A stretch of DNA of 64,000 nt. It comes from Streptomyces marinisediminis. Lineage in GTDB: Bacteria > Actinomycetota > Actinomycetes > Streptomycetales > Streptomycetaceae. Made by a program: the position numbers and the translations under genes. Below the pieces are notes generated by a model that saw nothing but the letters and a program-made list of their open reading frames with translations, was not told the origin of the DNA and made no database searches. Of the stretch, positions 45,215-53,728 are shown piece by piece; the stretch's first letter is position 1, and each line of letters begins with the position of its first letter. The DNA is taken from assembly GCF_026262575.1 (NCBI RefSeq), contig NZ_JAPKFL010000012.1, forward strand, positions 1 through 64,000, written 5' to 3'.

Positions 45215-46438
45215 TCACCAGGTGACGGGGATGGCCTCCGGGATGCGGAAGGCGACGTCGGCGCGCCAGGGCAGCCGGTCGGGCGGGACGGTCAGGCGCA
45301 GGGGCTTCTCCAGCGCGGCCAGCTCCGCCACGACGACGGCGAGCTGCATCCGCGCCAGGGCGTTGCCCGGGCAGCGGTGGACGCCGTGCCCGAAGCCCAG
45401 GTGCGGGCGGGGCCGTCCGTCGGCGGCGAAGCGCCCGGGCTCGAAGCGGTCGGCGCGGGGGTAGGCGCGCGGGTCGTGGTTGGCGGCCTCCAGCGAGACG
45501 AGCACGCACTCCCCCGCCCGGACCGTCAGCCCGCCCAGGCGCACGTCCTCGGTGGCCACCCGCTTCACGCCGCCGGTCGACATGAGGGTGTGCCGCAGCA
45601 GCTCCTCGACGACGGCCGGCCCACCGGCCGCCGACCTCCGCACGGCCGGCAGCGCCCCGGGCTCGGAGACCACCGTGACCAGGGCGTTGGCGACGAAGCT
45701 GGCCGCGGTGCGGTAGCCCGCGACGAGCATCATGGTGGCGACCTCGGCGAGCCCGTGGTCGCCGAGCCGCGCCCCGTCGCCGGTGCGGGCCCGCGCGGCC
45801 CTGGCCACGACGCTGTCCCCCGGCCCCGCGGCCAGCTCGGGGGCGCGCCGCAGGAAGAAGGCGTACAGGTCGTTCAGCGCGGCCTGGATCTCCGACCGAG
45901 GCCGCCCTCGCCAGACCAGCACGGTGTCGCACCAGGCGTTGAGCCGCTCGCCCTCGCGCGGCGACAGGTCGCCCAGCAGCACCCGGCACGCCGCCGCGAA
46001 CGTCAGCGGCCCGGTCAGCCCGCTGCGCAGGTCCCCCGGCGGCCCGTCCGCCACAAGCCGGGTCAGCAGGTCGCGGGCCACCCGTTGGGTCCACGCCCGG
46101 TGGGCGCGGACGCCGCGGGGGTTGAGGGCGTCCGCGAGCAGGCCGCGCAGGCCCGCTTCGGTGAGGGTGGCCATGCCGTCGCCGCGGGCGTTCTCCGCGC
46201 GCGGCCGCACCGGTTCCTGGCGCGGCGCGTCGGGCTCCAGCGCGGCGGCCAGGCTGAAGCGCGGGTCGCCCAGCACCGTGCGGGCCACGTCGTGCCGGGT
46301 GACGAGCCAGGCGAGGTCGCCGGTGACGGTGCGCACCCGGTGGGCGGGCTCCCCGGCGTCCCGCAGCTCCGCGTACGCGGGCGAGAGGACGGGGCCCCAG
46401 TCGTCGAAGGGGAACGCGGGCACGGGCTCGGCGGTCAC
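45215..46438 (-). CDS. Cytochrome P450 paired with a cyclodipeptide synthase
   Basis: A 407-residue class I bacterial P450. GTG at 46438 overlaps the upstream synthase stop as GTGA. Conserved parts are the I-helix segment VAGYRTAASF near 236-245, the K-helix EELLR, and the heme-binding loop FGHGVHRCPGNALA with the Cys ligand near 353. The I helix reads AGYRT, so Arg stands where most P450s have Asp or Glu before the Thr, hinting at a non-standard oxygen-activation route as in some coupling P450s. Coupled to the synthase, it most likely oxidises or couples the diketopiperazine product. No ferredoxin or reductase is encoded nearby. Confidence 0.93.
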   Translation of the reverse strand: MTAEPVPAFPFDDWGPVLSPAYAELRDAGEPAHRVRTVTGDLAWLVTRHDVARTVLGDPRFSLAAALEPDAPRQEPVRPRAENARGDGMATLTEAGLRGLLADALNPRGVRAHRAWTQRVARDLLTRLVADGPPGDLRSGLTGPLTFAAACRVLLGDLSPREGERLNAWCDTVLVWRGRPRSEIQAALNDLYAFFLRRAPELAAGPGDSVVARAARARTGDGARLGDHGLAEVATMMLVAGYRTAASFVANALVTVVSEPGALPAVRRSAAGGPAVVEELLRHTLMSTGGVKRVATEDVRLGGLTVRAGECVLVSLEAANHDPRAYPRADRFEPGRFAADGRPRPHLGFGHGVHRCPGNALARMQLAVVVAELAALEKPLRLTVPPDRLPWRADVAFRIPEAIPVTW

Positions 46439-47205
46439 GCGCCCGTCTCCCCGCCACCCGCCGCCGACCCGACCGGCCGCCCGTCCCGTTCCGCCGGCCG
46501 CCCCTCGGCCTGTGCGGGCCGGACCACGGCGAACGCCTGCCGGGCGGAGGCCCGCAGCGCCGGGGAGGAGAAGACCAGCGGGATGAAGGGGATGACCTGG
46601 TGGTAGATGTTGACCGAGCTGGGCACGCCCAGGATGCCCGGGGCGTCGGTACACAGGGGCAGCTCCGCCAGCAGGTAGCGCATGTTCTCCTCCTGCTGCG
46701 CGAGGGTGGGGGCGCCGCCCTTCAGCCGGGGCGCCAGCGCCCGGCGGCTGGCCGCCAGGAACACCGTGCGCACCTCGGGGTCGCGCTCGACCGCCCGCTC
46801 GAACCGCTCCCGCAGCACCCGGTAGCGGGGGTGGTCCGCGAACTGCGACACCGTCAGCACGGGCCTGTCGTCGCCCGGCACGCCGAGGGTCTCCCAGGCC
46901 CGCGCGACCCGTCGGGAGATCCGGCGGGTCTGGCTCCGGGCCCGGCTCCAGGCGCGTTCGGAGTCGTCGCCCAGGGCGCGGTAGGTGTGCATGACCGAAA
47001 CGTCGGGGACGATGACGTCGACGGTGCGGAAGAGTGCGGTGCTCCACCGCAGCAGCGCGGCGAGCCGCTCCTCGCTGAAGTAGCTGTTGCCGGGGCTGAC
47101 CCCGATCAGGACGTGCTCCCCCTGAGCGCAGACGGCCCGGCAGTTGTCGGTGTAGGGCTCGATGGCGAAGTCCGCCGGAACCCTCGTGCCCGCGATGTCC
47201 CTCAT
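46435..47205 (-). CDS. tRNA-dependent cyclodipeptide synthase, NYH subfamily
   Basis: A 256-residue enzyme that makes a cyclic dipeptide from two aminoacyl-tRNAs by a ping-pong mechanism. ATG at 47205 follows AGGGGA. The catalytic Ser is S37 in IGVSPGNSYFS with N40; Y177 and E181 lie in YLLAELPL, and Y201-H202 follow N199 in VNIYHQ. These match, to within one position, the AlbC residues S37, N40, Y178, E182, Y202 and H203, placing it in the NYH group. A basic helix (RSQTRRISRRVARAW, 90-104) fits the tRNA-binding surface. Recalling AlbC, the P1-pocket residues L33, G35 and L185 appear kept and L119 becomes Val, so the first amino acid may be similar to AlbC's Phe. Product not determinable. First gene of a two-gene operon with the P450. 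Confidence 0.95.
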   Translation of the reverse strand: MRDIAGTRVPADFAIEPYTDNCRAVCAQGEHVLIGVSPGNSYFSEERLAALLRWSTALFRTVDVIVPDVSVMHTYRALGDDSERAWSRARSQTRRISRRVARAWETLGVPGDDRPVLTVSQFADHPRYRVLRERFERAVERDPEVRTVFLAASRRALAPRLKGGAPTLAQQEENMRYLLAELPLCTDAPGILGVPSSVNIYHQVIPFIPLVFSSPALRASARQAFAVVRPAQAEGRPAERDGRPVGSAAGGGETGA

Positions 47206-47654
47206 GCCGTTTCCCCTCTGGTGGTCGGGCCTGCGGCGGGCGGCGCGCCGGCGGGCCACCGGCGCGCCTTCCCCACTGCACACGTGAGGTGACCGTTCCC
47301 CCGCACGGCGTGACGCCCCGGACTCCTGGCGCTTGTTCACGCGAAGTGGTGAGGCGCGCGGCTGCCAAACGCGGGCGGTGGGGCACGGCCGGACGTGCGG
47401 CGCACGCGGGGCGCGGACGGGCCCCGGCCCACCGCGGACGGGCCCCGGCCACCATGGCCGCCGCCGTCCCCCGTGCCCAGGGCGGACGGCCCGCCCCCCG
47501 AGCGGCGCCCCGTCTTCCGTGAGCGGACGCCGAGCACCGTGGCCGGGGTGCCGGGGCACGCCTCCGCCCCCGGTGCCGCGCGCGGGCGCGACCGGGGGCG
47601 GAGGGACCGGCGCGGCCGGAGGCCGGAGCCGGGGGCGGGGGCTGGCGCGGTGGC
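47206..47654. other. Intergenic region before the cyclodipeptide operon
   Basis: No gene is seen in 449 bp. An 18-bp direct repeat CGCGGACGGGCCCCGGCC occurs at 47412-47429 and 47433-47450. CACGTG lies near 47279-47284, about 75 bp before the synthase start. The operon promoter must lie here but no clear -35/-10 pair stands out. Confidence 0.45.
47561..47604 (-). terminator. Terminator of the S8 protease gene
   Basis: CCTCCGCCCCCGGT (47561-47574) pairs perfectly with ACCGGGGGCGGAGG (47591-47604), 51 nt beyond the protease stop. Confidence 0.65.
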
Positions 47655-48917
47655 CTACAGGCCGTCGGTGTACAGGAGACGGTTGGGCGAGCCGGGGCCG
47701 ATGTCGCGCACCTTGTCCATGCTCGCGGTGCGCTTCAGCCAGGAGGCGAGGGCACCGGGCGGGGTCTGGCCGTTCTGGTCCAGGTACAGCGCGGCCACGC
47801 CCGCCGCGTGGGGCGCGGCCATGGAGGTGCCGCTCTTGGTGGTGGAGCCGCCGCCGAGCTGAGCGGAGACGATGTCCACCCCGGGCGCGTACAGGTCCAG
47901 GCAGGGGCCGTAGTTGCTGAACTCGGCCTCCGCGTCGCGCCGGTCCGTCGCGCCGACCGTGAAGGCGAGGCGGGCGCTGGCCGGCGAGACGTTGCAGGCG
48001 TTCTGCGCCTCGTTGCCCGCCGCCACCACCGGCAGGACGCCGGAGCGGGCCAGGGAGTCGGCGGCGGCGTTCGTCGCGTAGGAGTAGGAGCCGCCCAGCG
48101 AGGCGTTGAGCACGGCGGGCTGGTCGGCGTTGGCGGCGACCCAGTCGAACCCGGCGACGATGTCGCTGGTGCTGCCGCTGCCCTCGCAGTTCAGGACGCG
48201 GACGCTCACGAGCTGCACCTCGCGCGCCACGCCGTAGGTCTCCCCGCCGACGGTTCCGGCGACGTGCGTGCCGTGGCCGTTGCAGTCCGCGCCGTTGCGG
48301 CCGTCGCCGACGGCGTCGAAGCCCGGCACCGCGCGGCCGCCGAACTCGGCGTGGTCGTAGTCGATGCCCGTGTCCATGATGTAGGCGGTCACCCCGGCGC
48401 CGGTGTGCTCCACGGTGAAGTCGCCGTCCAGCGGGAGGTCGCGCTGGTCGATGCGGTCCAGGCCCCAGCTCTCGGCGGGGGCGAGCGCGCCACCGCCCGG
48501 CGCGCCCTCGGCGGGCGCGTCCTCGGCGACCGCGTGCGGGGCGACCGGGGGCACCGGCCGCGGGGCGTGCACGGCTTTGACCACCGCGTCCTGCTCCACG
48601 GTGGCCACGCCGGCCACCCGGCGCACGGTGGAGAGCTGGGCGTCGGTGAGGGTGGCGGCGAAGCCGCGCATCGCGGACTGGTAGACGTGGCGCGGTTCGA
48701 TGCCGATGTCCTTGGCGGCCTTCGCCGGGTCGACGCCCTCGTCGAGGGTGACGAGGTACTGGCCGGGGATGGGGTCGGCGGCCTGGTAGAGCGGCGCCAG
48801 CACGGTGCGGCCGGGTTCGGGCACCGCGTCCCCGGGGGGCGCGGCGAAGGCCAGGGGTGTGGGCAGCAGGACGGCGGCCGTGAACAGGCCCAGCCGTCGC
48901 GCGAAGGAACGGAGCAT
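47655..48917 (-). CDS. Secreted subtilisin-type (S8) serine protease
   Basis: A 420-residue exported protease. ATG at 48917 follows GAGGG. Signal peptide about 1-25 (LGLFTAAVLLPTPLAFA), an I9 inhibitor propeptide (about 45-115, GQYLVTLDEGVDPAKAA), a short Pro/Ala linker, then the proteinase K-like catalytic domain from about 150 with Asp in YIMDTGIDYDH, His in NGHGTHVAGT, the oxyanion Asn in AAGNEAQNACN and Ser in SGTSMAAPHAAG. No C-terminal extra domain. It is followed by a terminator and lies beside the LysR/snapalysin pair, forming an extracellular protease cluster. A 15-bp palindrome upstream may control it. Confidence 0.95.
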   Translation of the reverse strand: MLRSFARRLGLFTAAVLLPTPLAFAAPPGDAVPEPGRTVLAPLYQAADPIPGQYLVTLDEGVDPAKAAKDIGIEPRHVYQSAMRGFAATLTDAQLSTVRRVAGVATVEQDAVVKAVHAPRPVPPVAPHAVAEDAPAEGAPGGGALAPAESWGLDRIDQRDLPLDGDFTVEHTGAGVTAYIMDTGIDYDHAEFGGRAVPGFDAVGDGRNGADCNGHGTHVAGTVGGETYGVAREVQLVSVRVLNCEGSGSTSDIVAGFDWVAANADQPAVLNASLGGSYSYATNAAADSLARSGVLPVVAAGNEAQNACNVSPASARLAFTVGATDRRDAEAEFSNYGPCLDLYAPGVDIVSAQLGGGSTTKSGTSMAAPHAAGVAALYLDQNGQTPPGALASWLKRTASMDKVRDIGPGSPNRLLYTDGL

Positions 48918-48996
48918 GAGCGCCCTCTCTCGTGCGTGGAGTCACGGCCGAGCCGGGCGCGCCCGGGTGTCGCTGACACGCTCGACGGCCGTTTTC

Positions 48997-49011
48997 CTGA
49001 CTTATCGTCAG
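48997..49011. promoter_or_regulatory. Palindrome upstream of the S8 protease, LysR-box-like
   Basis: CTGACTTATCGTCAG has perfect 5-bp arms around TTATC and fits the T-N11-A layout of LysR-type sites (T48998, A49010). It lies 80 bp before the protease start and 48 bp beyond the LysR gene. Its arms differ from the palindrome before snapalysin. Confidence 0.5.
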
Positions 49012-49058
49012 AGACCGCATCGGACTTGAGCGAACTCACTCGTACGATTGACGCGAAA

Positions 49059-50024
49059 TCAGGCCACCAGAGGACTCCCGTGCTCCCGGAGCCAGGCGTG
49101 GTACTCCGGGGCCTCGCGGGCGATGCGGACGTACTCGGCGCGCAGTTCGGCGAAGATCTCCTCGGTGTCCGTGCCGGGGGCGGAACCGGGGCGGGAGGCC
49201 AGGAAGAGCCGGACGCCGAGCGGGTCTCCGGCCAGCCGGCGGACCAGCACCCCCGGGCGCGGCCGGGTGCCCGGCTGGCAGGGGATCACCACCTCGCCGG
49301 CCGCCAGGAGGTCCCAGCCGGTGAGGTAGTCGCCCAGCATCACCTTCGGGTTGATCCCGGCTGCGGCGAAGACCCGGCGCAGGCCGTCCCACTCGCCGTC
49401 CGCGGTGGGGTCCACCATCCAGCGGACCCCGGCCAGGTCGGCCAGGTCCAACGGCCCCTCGTTCCCGGCGGCGGGGTGGTCGGCGGGCAGGGCCACGAAC
49501 TGCGGCTCCCGGTCGATGAGGACACGCTGCTCCAGGCCGGGCGGGACGCGCAGCGGGCTGCCGGCCACCTCGTGCACGAACGCCGCGTCCAACTGCCCGG
49601 CGTCCACCATCCGCAGCAGCGCGTTGGCGGACACCTCGACGTGGATGCTGGTGTCGACGTCCGGGTAGCGGGCCTGGAGGCGGCGCAGCCAGCCGACCAC
49701 GGTGCGGCTGCCGGTGTTCCCGGTGCTGCCGACGCGCAGCCGCGCCTCGCCCGCGCGGCGCACGGTCTCCCGGGCCTCCAGGACCAGGGCGGACATCTCC
49801 GAGATGATGGGCCGGGCCCGGCTGAGCACCGTCCGGCCGAGTGTCGTGGGCCGGCTGCCGGTACGCTCGCGGACGAACAGACGGCCTCCCAGGGCGCGTT
49901 CGATGCGTCGTAACTGGGTGGTCAGCGACGGCTGCGTCATGCCCAGTTGCCGGGCCGCCGCGCGGACGCTGCCGGCGTCGGCGATGGCGCACAGCGCCCG
50001 CAAATGCCTGACTTCCAGCTCCAC
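49059..50024 (-). CDS. LysR-family regulator of snapalysin (SnpR-like)
   Basis: A 321-residue LysR regulator. The helix-turn-helix occupies about 3-62 ([35 protein letters not shown]), and the co-inducer domain follows (about 90-300). It is divergent from the snapalysin gene, the classical snpR-snpA arrangement in which the LysR protein activates the protease gene. Start GTG at 50024 has no Shine-Dalgarno sequence. The shared intergenic region holds a perfect T-N11-A palindrome. Confidence 0.92.
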   Translation of the reverse strand: MELEVRHLRALCAIADAGSVRAAARQLGMTQPSLTTQLRRIERALGGRLFVRERTGSRPTTLGRTVLSRARPIISEMSALVLEARETVRRAGEARLRVGSTGNTGSRTVVGWLRRLQARYPDVDTSIHVEVSANALLRMVDAGQLDAAFVHEVAGSPLRVPPGLEQRVLIDREPQFVALPADHPAAGNEGPLDLADLAGVRWMVDPTADGEWDGLRRVFAAAGINPKVMLGDYLTGWDLLAAGEVVIPCQPGTRPRPGVLVRRLAGDPLGVRLFLASRPGSAPGTDTEEIFAELRAEYVRIAREAPEYHAWLREHGSPLVA

Positions 50025-50131
50025 GCCCGGAGGATAACGGCGGGTCCGGCGCGCTCACCAGAGCCGGGAGGCGGCGAAAGCGATCCGGCACGGCGAGCCG
50101 CGGGCCGGGAAGTGGGTGCCGCCCCAACCCC

Positions 50132-50146
50132 ATAGGACGGCCCTAT
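50132..50146. promoter_or_regulatory. LysR-type operator between the LysR gene and snapalysin gene
   Basis: ATAGGACGGCCCTAT is an inverted repeat with perfect 5-bp arms around 5 bp and contains T-N11-A (T50133, A50145). It lies 107 bp from the LysR start and 136 bp from the snapalysin start, right for a shared activator site. Confidence 0.7.
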
Positions 50147-50281
50147 CGCGGGCTGGCATCCTCCGCACCGCTGGTCATGTACCCGACACTCGCTGTCGAC
50201 CGCGATGTCATCCGGCGCTCAGGGCCCACCGCCACCCCACAGCAGGCGGCCGGGCGGGTGCCGGAGGAAGGGAAACCCCCC

Positions 50282-50965
50282 ATGCAGCACACCAGGACAG
50301 CCCTCTCGGCCGCGCTCGGCGTCGGTCTGGCGGCACTGCTCGCCGCGGGCCCGGCGGCGGCCACCTCGGCGGCCCCCGAGGCCGGGGCCGGCACGTCGGG
50401 CGCGGCCACCGCCGCGTTCACCCCGCCCAAGGGTCCGAGCGCGAGCGTCTCCGACGAGCAGGCCACGCGGGCGTTCTTCGAGGCGGTGCGCGCCTCGGCG
50501 ATGGAGAAGTACGCCGAGAACCCGGGCGCCAGCGCCGTCACCGTCACCTACGACGCCAGCCGGGCCCCGAGCTTCCGCACGCAGATCGCCAGCTCGACGC
50601 GGATATGGAACTCCTCCGTCAGCAGCGTGCAGCTCCGCGAGGGGAGCAACGCGGACTTCCGCTACTACGAGGGCAACGACCGGCGCGGCTCGTACGCCTA
50701 CACCGACGGGCGCGGCAACGGCTACATCTTCCTCGACTACCGGCAGAACCAGACCTACGACTCCACCCGGGTCACCTCCCACGAGACCGGGCACGTGCTC
50801 GGGCTGCCGGACAACTACTCCGGCCCGTGCAGCGAGCTGATGTCCGGCGGCGGCCCCGGCCCGTCCTGCACCAACGCCTATCCCAACCGCACCGAGATCA
50901 ACCGCGTGAACTCGATGTGGTCCTACGCGCTGTCCGCGTTCGCCAAGGAAGGCGCTGACAAGTAG
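50282..50965 (+). CDS. snpA: Snapalysin, secreted M7 zinc metalloprotease
   Basis: A 227-residue exported small neutral protease. ATG at 50282 follows GAAGGGAAA; upstream ATGs lack a site. Signal peptide about 1-28 ([17 protein letters not shown]), a propeptide to about 85, then the mature domain ([26 protein letters not shown]). The zinc site is [11 protein letters not shown], the HExxHxxGxxD motif in which Asp rather than His or Glu is the third ligand, the hallmark of M7. Two disulfide-type Cys flank [10 protein letters not shown] and [10 protein letters not shown] LysR gene and operator lie upstream. Confidence 0.96.
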   Translation: MQHTRTALSAALGVGLAALLAAGPAAATSAAPEAGAGTSGAATAAFTPPKGPSASVSDEQATRAFFEAVRASAMEKYAENPGASAVTVTYDASRAPSFRTQIASSTRIWNSSVSSVQLREGSNADFRYYEGNDRRGSYAYTDGRGNGYIFLDYRQNQTYDSTRVTSHETGHVLGLPDNYSGPCSELMSGGGPGPSCTNAYPNRTEINRVNSMWSYALSAFAKEGADK

Positions 50966-51118
50966 CCGACAAGAGCCGGCGGGTAGCCGGCAGGTAACCG
51001 GCCGCCCCGCGGCCCCCGTGCCCGGCGCAGGCGGGTGCGGCACGGCCCGGGCGCGGCGCGGCACGGGCCCGCGCGGGCGCACAGCCCGGGCGGCGGGAGC
51101 CGGCCCGATCGGCTCCGT

Positions 51119-51165
51119 GGGCGCCGTGGCCGTCCGTCCGAGGGGGCGGGCGGCCCACGGCGCCC
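51119..51165 (+). terminator. Terminator after snapalysin
   Basis: GGGCGCCGTGG (51119-51129) pairs with CCACGGCGCCC (51155-51165), followed by TTTCG. It stands 154 nt past the snapalysin stop. Confidence 0.55.
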
Positions 51166-51261
51166 TTTCGCGCGCACGAAAAACCCCGTGGCCCGGGGGG
51201 CCGCGGGGATGGGAGAGTGGGCACCGACCGTCCGCAGCCGAACCGTGAGAGGGCGTCCGCC

Positions 51262-51747
51262 GTGCTGCCTCCCGCCACCGAGTCGATGTGTCTGCTGTGC
51301 GCCGCCGTCGTGGTGCACGACGAGCGGACGGACCGCGTGCTGCTGGTGCGGCGCGGCCCCCGCGCGGCGTTCGCCCCGGGGCGCTGGGACCTGCCGGTGG
51401 GCAAGTGCGAGCCGGGCGAGCCGGTCACCGCCGCCGCCGTGCGCGAACTGCGCGAGGAGACCGGCCTGGCGGTCGAGCCCGAGGCGCTGGAGCTGGCCCA
51501 CGTCGTCCACGGCGCGCACGGCGTGCAGGCGCCCGGCGGCTACCTCACCGTCGTCTTCGCGGCGCGCGCGTGGCGGGGCGAGGCGGTCAACGCCGAGCCG
51601 CACAAGCACGCGGAGGTGCGCTGGGTGCCGGTGTCCGAGGTGCCGCGGGACGCCGTGGCGCCGACCCACGAGGCCGTCACCCGCTACCGGGCGGGCGAGC
51701 GCGCGGCGCTGCTCACCGGGTGGGAGTCAGCCGCCACAGCGAGGTGA
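51262..51747 (+). CDS. NUDIX hydrolase
   Basis: About 161 residues. The NUDIX box is complete: GKCEPGEPVTAAAVRELREE, followed by TGL, so the metal-binding Glu pair is intact and pyrophosphatase activity on a nucleotide-like substrate is likely. GTG at 51262 has GAGAGGG about 8 nt upstream; an in-frame GTG at 51217 is possible. The 3' end overlaps the convergent methyltransferase by 35 bp. Substrate unknown. Confidence 0.88.
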   Translation: MLPPATESMCLLCAAVVVHDERTDRVLLVRRGPRAAFAPGRWDLPVGKCEPGEPVTAAAVRELREETGLAVEPEALELAHVVHGAHGVQAPGGYLTVVFAARAWRGEAVNAEPHKHAEVRWVPVSEVPRDAVAPTHEAVTRYRAGERAALLTGWESAATAR

Positions 51748-52900
51748 CCTCGGCCGCCCGGGCCGCGTGCAGCGGGTCGCCGGGATCGGCCGTCTTGGGG
51801 TGCGCGGGTCGGACGTCGAGCCGGTCGGCGACGGTGAGCCCGGCGGCGTCGAAGAGCGCGGTGAGCTCCGCCCGCGAGCGCAGGCCCAGGTGTTCGGCGA
51901 GGTCGGACAGGATCAGCCAGCCCTCCCCGCCCTCGGTCAGCGCTGCGGGCAGCCCGGACAGGAAGCCGCGCAGCATGCGGCCGCCCGGATCGTAGACGGC
52001 CGCCTCCACCGGGGACGTCGGCTTCGCCGGCAGCCAGGGCGGGTTGCAGACGGCCAGGGGGACGCGCCCGGGGGCGAACAGGTCGGCGGTGACGACCTCG
52101 ACGCGGTCGGCCACGCCCAGGCGCGCGGCGTTCTCCCGGGCGCAGGCCACGGCGCGCGGGTCCTGGTCGGTGGCGAGGACGCGGCCCACCCCCCGTCGGG
52201 CCAGGACCGCGGCGAGCACCCCGGTGCCGGTGCCGACGTCCTGGGCGAGCCGGCGGTCCGCGGGCAGCGGCGCGCGGGCCACCAGGTCGACGTACTCGCC
52301 GCGCACGGGCGAGAAGACGCCGTAGTGCGGGTGGACGCGGTCACCGCCGAGCGCGGGGACCGGCACCCCCTTCGTGCGCCACTCGTGCGCCCCGATGACG
52401 CCGAGGAGTTCGCGCAGGGCGACGGCGAAGGGCCGGGCGCCGGGGCCGGGCGGACCGTAGGCCGCCGCGCAGGCGGCCCGGACGTCGGGGGCCCGCCGCA
52501 GCGGCACGGCGTACCCCTCGGGCCCCGGCGTCAGCGGCACGAGCAGCAGGCCCAGCAGGCGCGCGCGGCGGCCCTGGACCTGCCGGTGCCGGTGGAAGGC
52601 CTCATACGGTGTCGCGGCCGTCGCGGCGGACGCGGCGCGGCGCGCGTCCCGGCGGCGCGGGGCCCGGTCGGCGCGGCGGGCGAGTGCGCTCAGGAGCTGC
52701 CGCGCGCCGTGGTAGTCGCCACGCCACAGCAGGGCGGTGCCCTCGCAGACGAGGCGGAAGGCCTCGTCCGCGCGCAGGGCGTCGTCGGCCTCCACCACGC
52801 GGCGCGGCACCGGCGCCCCCGACTCCGAGTGCCAGCCCAGCGCGGGCCCGCCGGGGCCGAGGGGGAGGCCGAGCGGGGGGCGGGGCGGAGGGGCGTCCAT
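51713..52900 (-). CDS. Class I methyltransferase with NPPW motif
   Basis: A 395-residue protein. The C-terminal half is a Rossmann methyltransferase with DVGTGTGVLAAVLARRG (SAM site) and the catalytic-type motif VCNPPWLP, which is used by enzymes methylating amides or ring nitrogens (HemK/RsmC group). The N-terminal ~190 residues are a less conserved domain. TAGGCT lies 6 nt before ATG 52900 and there is no Shine-Dalgarno sequence, so the mRNA is probably leaderless. The target (rRNA, protein or small molecule) cannot be told. Confidence 0.87.
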   Translation of the reverse strand: MDAPPPRPPLGLPLGPGGPALGWHSESGAPVPRRVVEADDALRADEAFRLVCEGTALLWRGDYHGARQLLSALARRADRAPRRRDARRAASAATAATPYEAFHRHRQVQGRRARLLGLLLVPLTPGPEGYAVPLRRAPDVRAACAAAYGPPGPGARPFAVALRELLGVIGAHEWRTKGVPVPALGGDRVHPHYGVFSPVRGEYVDLVARAPLPADRRLAQDVGTGTGVLAAVLARRGVGRVLATDQDPRAVACARENAARLGVADRVEVVTADLFAPGRVPLAVCNPPWLPAKPTSPVEAAVYDPGGRMLRGFLSGLPAALTEGGEGWLILSDLAEHLGLRSRAELTALFDAAGLTVADRLDVRPAHPKTADPGDPLHAARAAEVTSLWRLTPTR

Positions 52901-53054
52901 GCGCAGAGCCTATCCAGGGCACTCCGGGCGCCGACCGCCGGACGTACGCCGGGGGACGACCCGGCGCACGCCCGGATCGCGGCGCCGAGAACGCACCCCG
53001 ATCAGCCCTCATGACGAGGAGTGATCACACGACCACAGCGGGCAGGACACAGGT

Positions 53055-53645
53055 ATGGCGACTCCCATCACCTCCGGCTCCCTGCTCACCGCGCTGCGCC
53101 GGGAAGGCTGCACCGTGGTCGAGGTGGGCGACTGGCGCAGGCACAACCGCAACCACCGGGGCCCGTGGGGCCCGGTGAACGGCGTGATGATCCACCACAC
53201 CGTCACCAACGGCTCCGCGCGCACCGTCGAGCTCTGCCGGGACGGCTACCCGGGGCTGCCCGGGCCGCTGTGCCACGGCGTCATCACCAAGGACGGCCGG
53301 GTCCACCTGGTGGGCCACGGCCGCGCGAACCACGCCGGTCTCGGCGACGACGACGTGCTGCGCGCCGTCATCGCCGAGCGGCGCACCCCCACGCCGAACG
53401 AGCGCAACACCGACGGCAACAGGCGCTTCTACGGATTCGAGTGCGAGAACCTCGGGGACGGGCGCGACCCCTGGCCCGAGGCGCAGCTGGACGCCATCGC
53501 ACGCGCGGCGGCGGCGGTGTGCCGGCACCACGGCTGGAACGAGTGGTCGGTCATCGGGCACCTGGAGTGGACGCACTACAAGATCGACCCGGCGGGCTTC
53601 ACCATGGACGCGATGCGCGAGCGCGTCGGGAAGCTGCTGCGCTGA
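53055..53645 (+). CDS. N-acetylmuramoyl-L-alanine amidase (PGRP/amidase_2)
   Basis: A 196-residue zinc amidase that would cut the bond between N-acetylmuramic acid and L-Ala in peptidoglycan. Zinc ligands are visible in MIHHTVTN and GHLEWTHYKIDP; a conserved GFECENLGDG lies between. It has no signal peptide or wall-binding domain, so it looks like a cytoplasmic or phage-type endolysin domain needing lysis or another export route. ATG follows AGGACACAGGT. Confidence 0.88.
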   Translation: MATPITSGSLLTALRREGCTVVEVGDWRRHNRNHRGPWGPVNGVMIHHTVTNGSARTVELCRDGYPGLPGPLCHGVITKDGRVHLVGHGRANHAGLGDDDVLRAVIAERRTPTPNERNTDGNRRFYGFECENLGDGRDPWPEAQLDAIARAAAAVCRHHGWNEWSVIGHLEWTHYKIDPAGFTMDAMRERVGKLLR

Positions 53646-53728
53646 CGCCGCCGCGCGCCCCCGGCACCGGCGCACCCCGCGGCCCGCCGCGTGCCGCGCA
53701 CCGCGCACCGCCCGGGGACAATCAAGGG

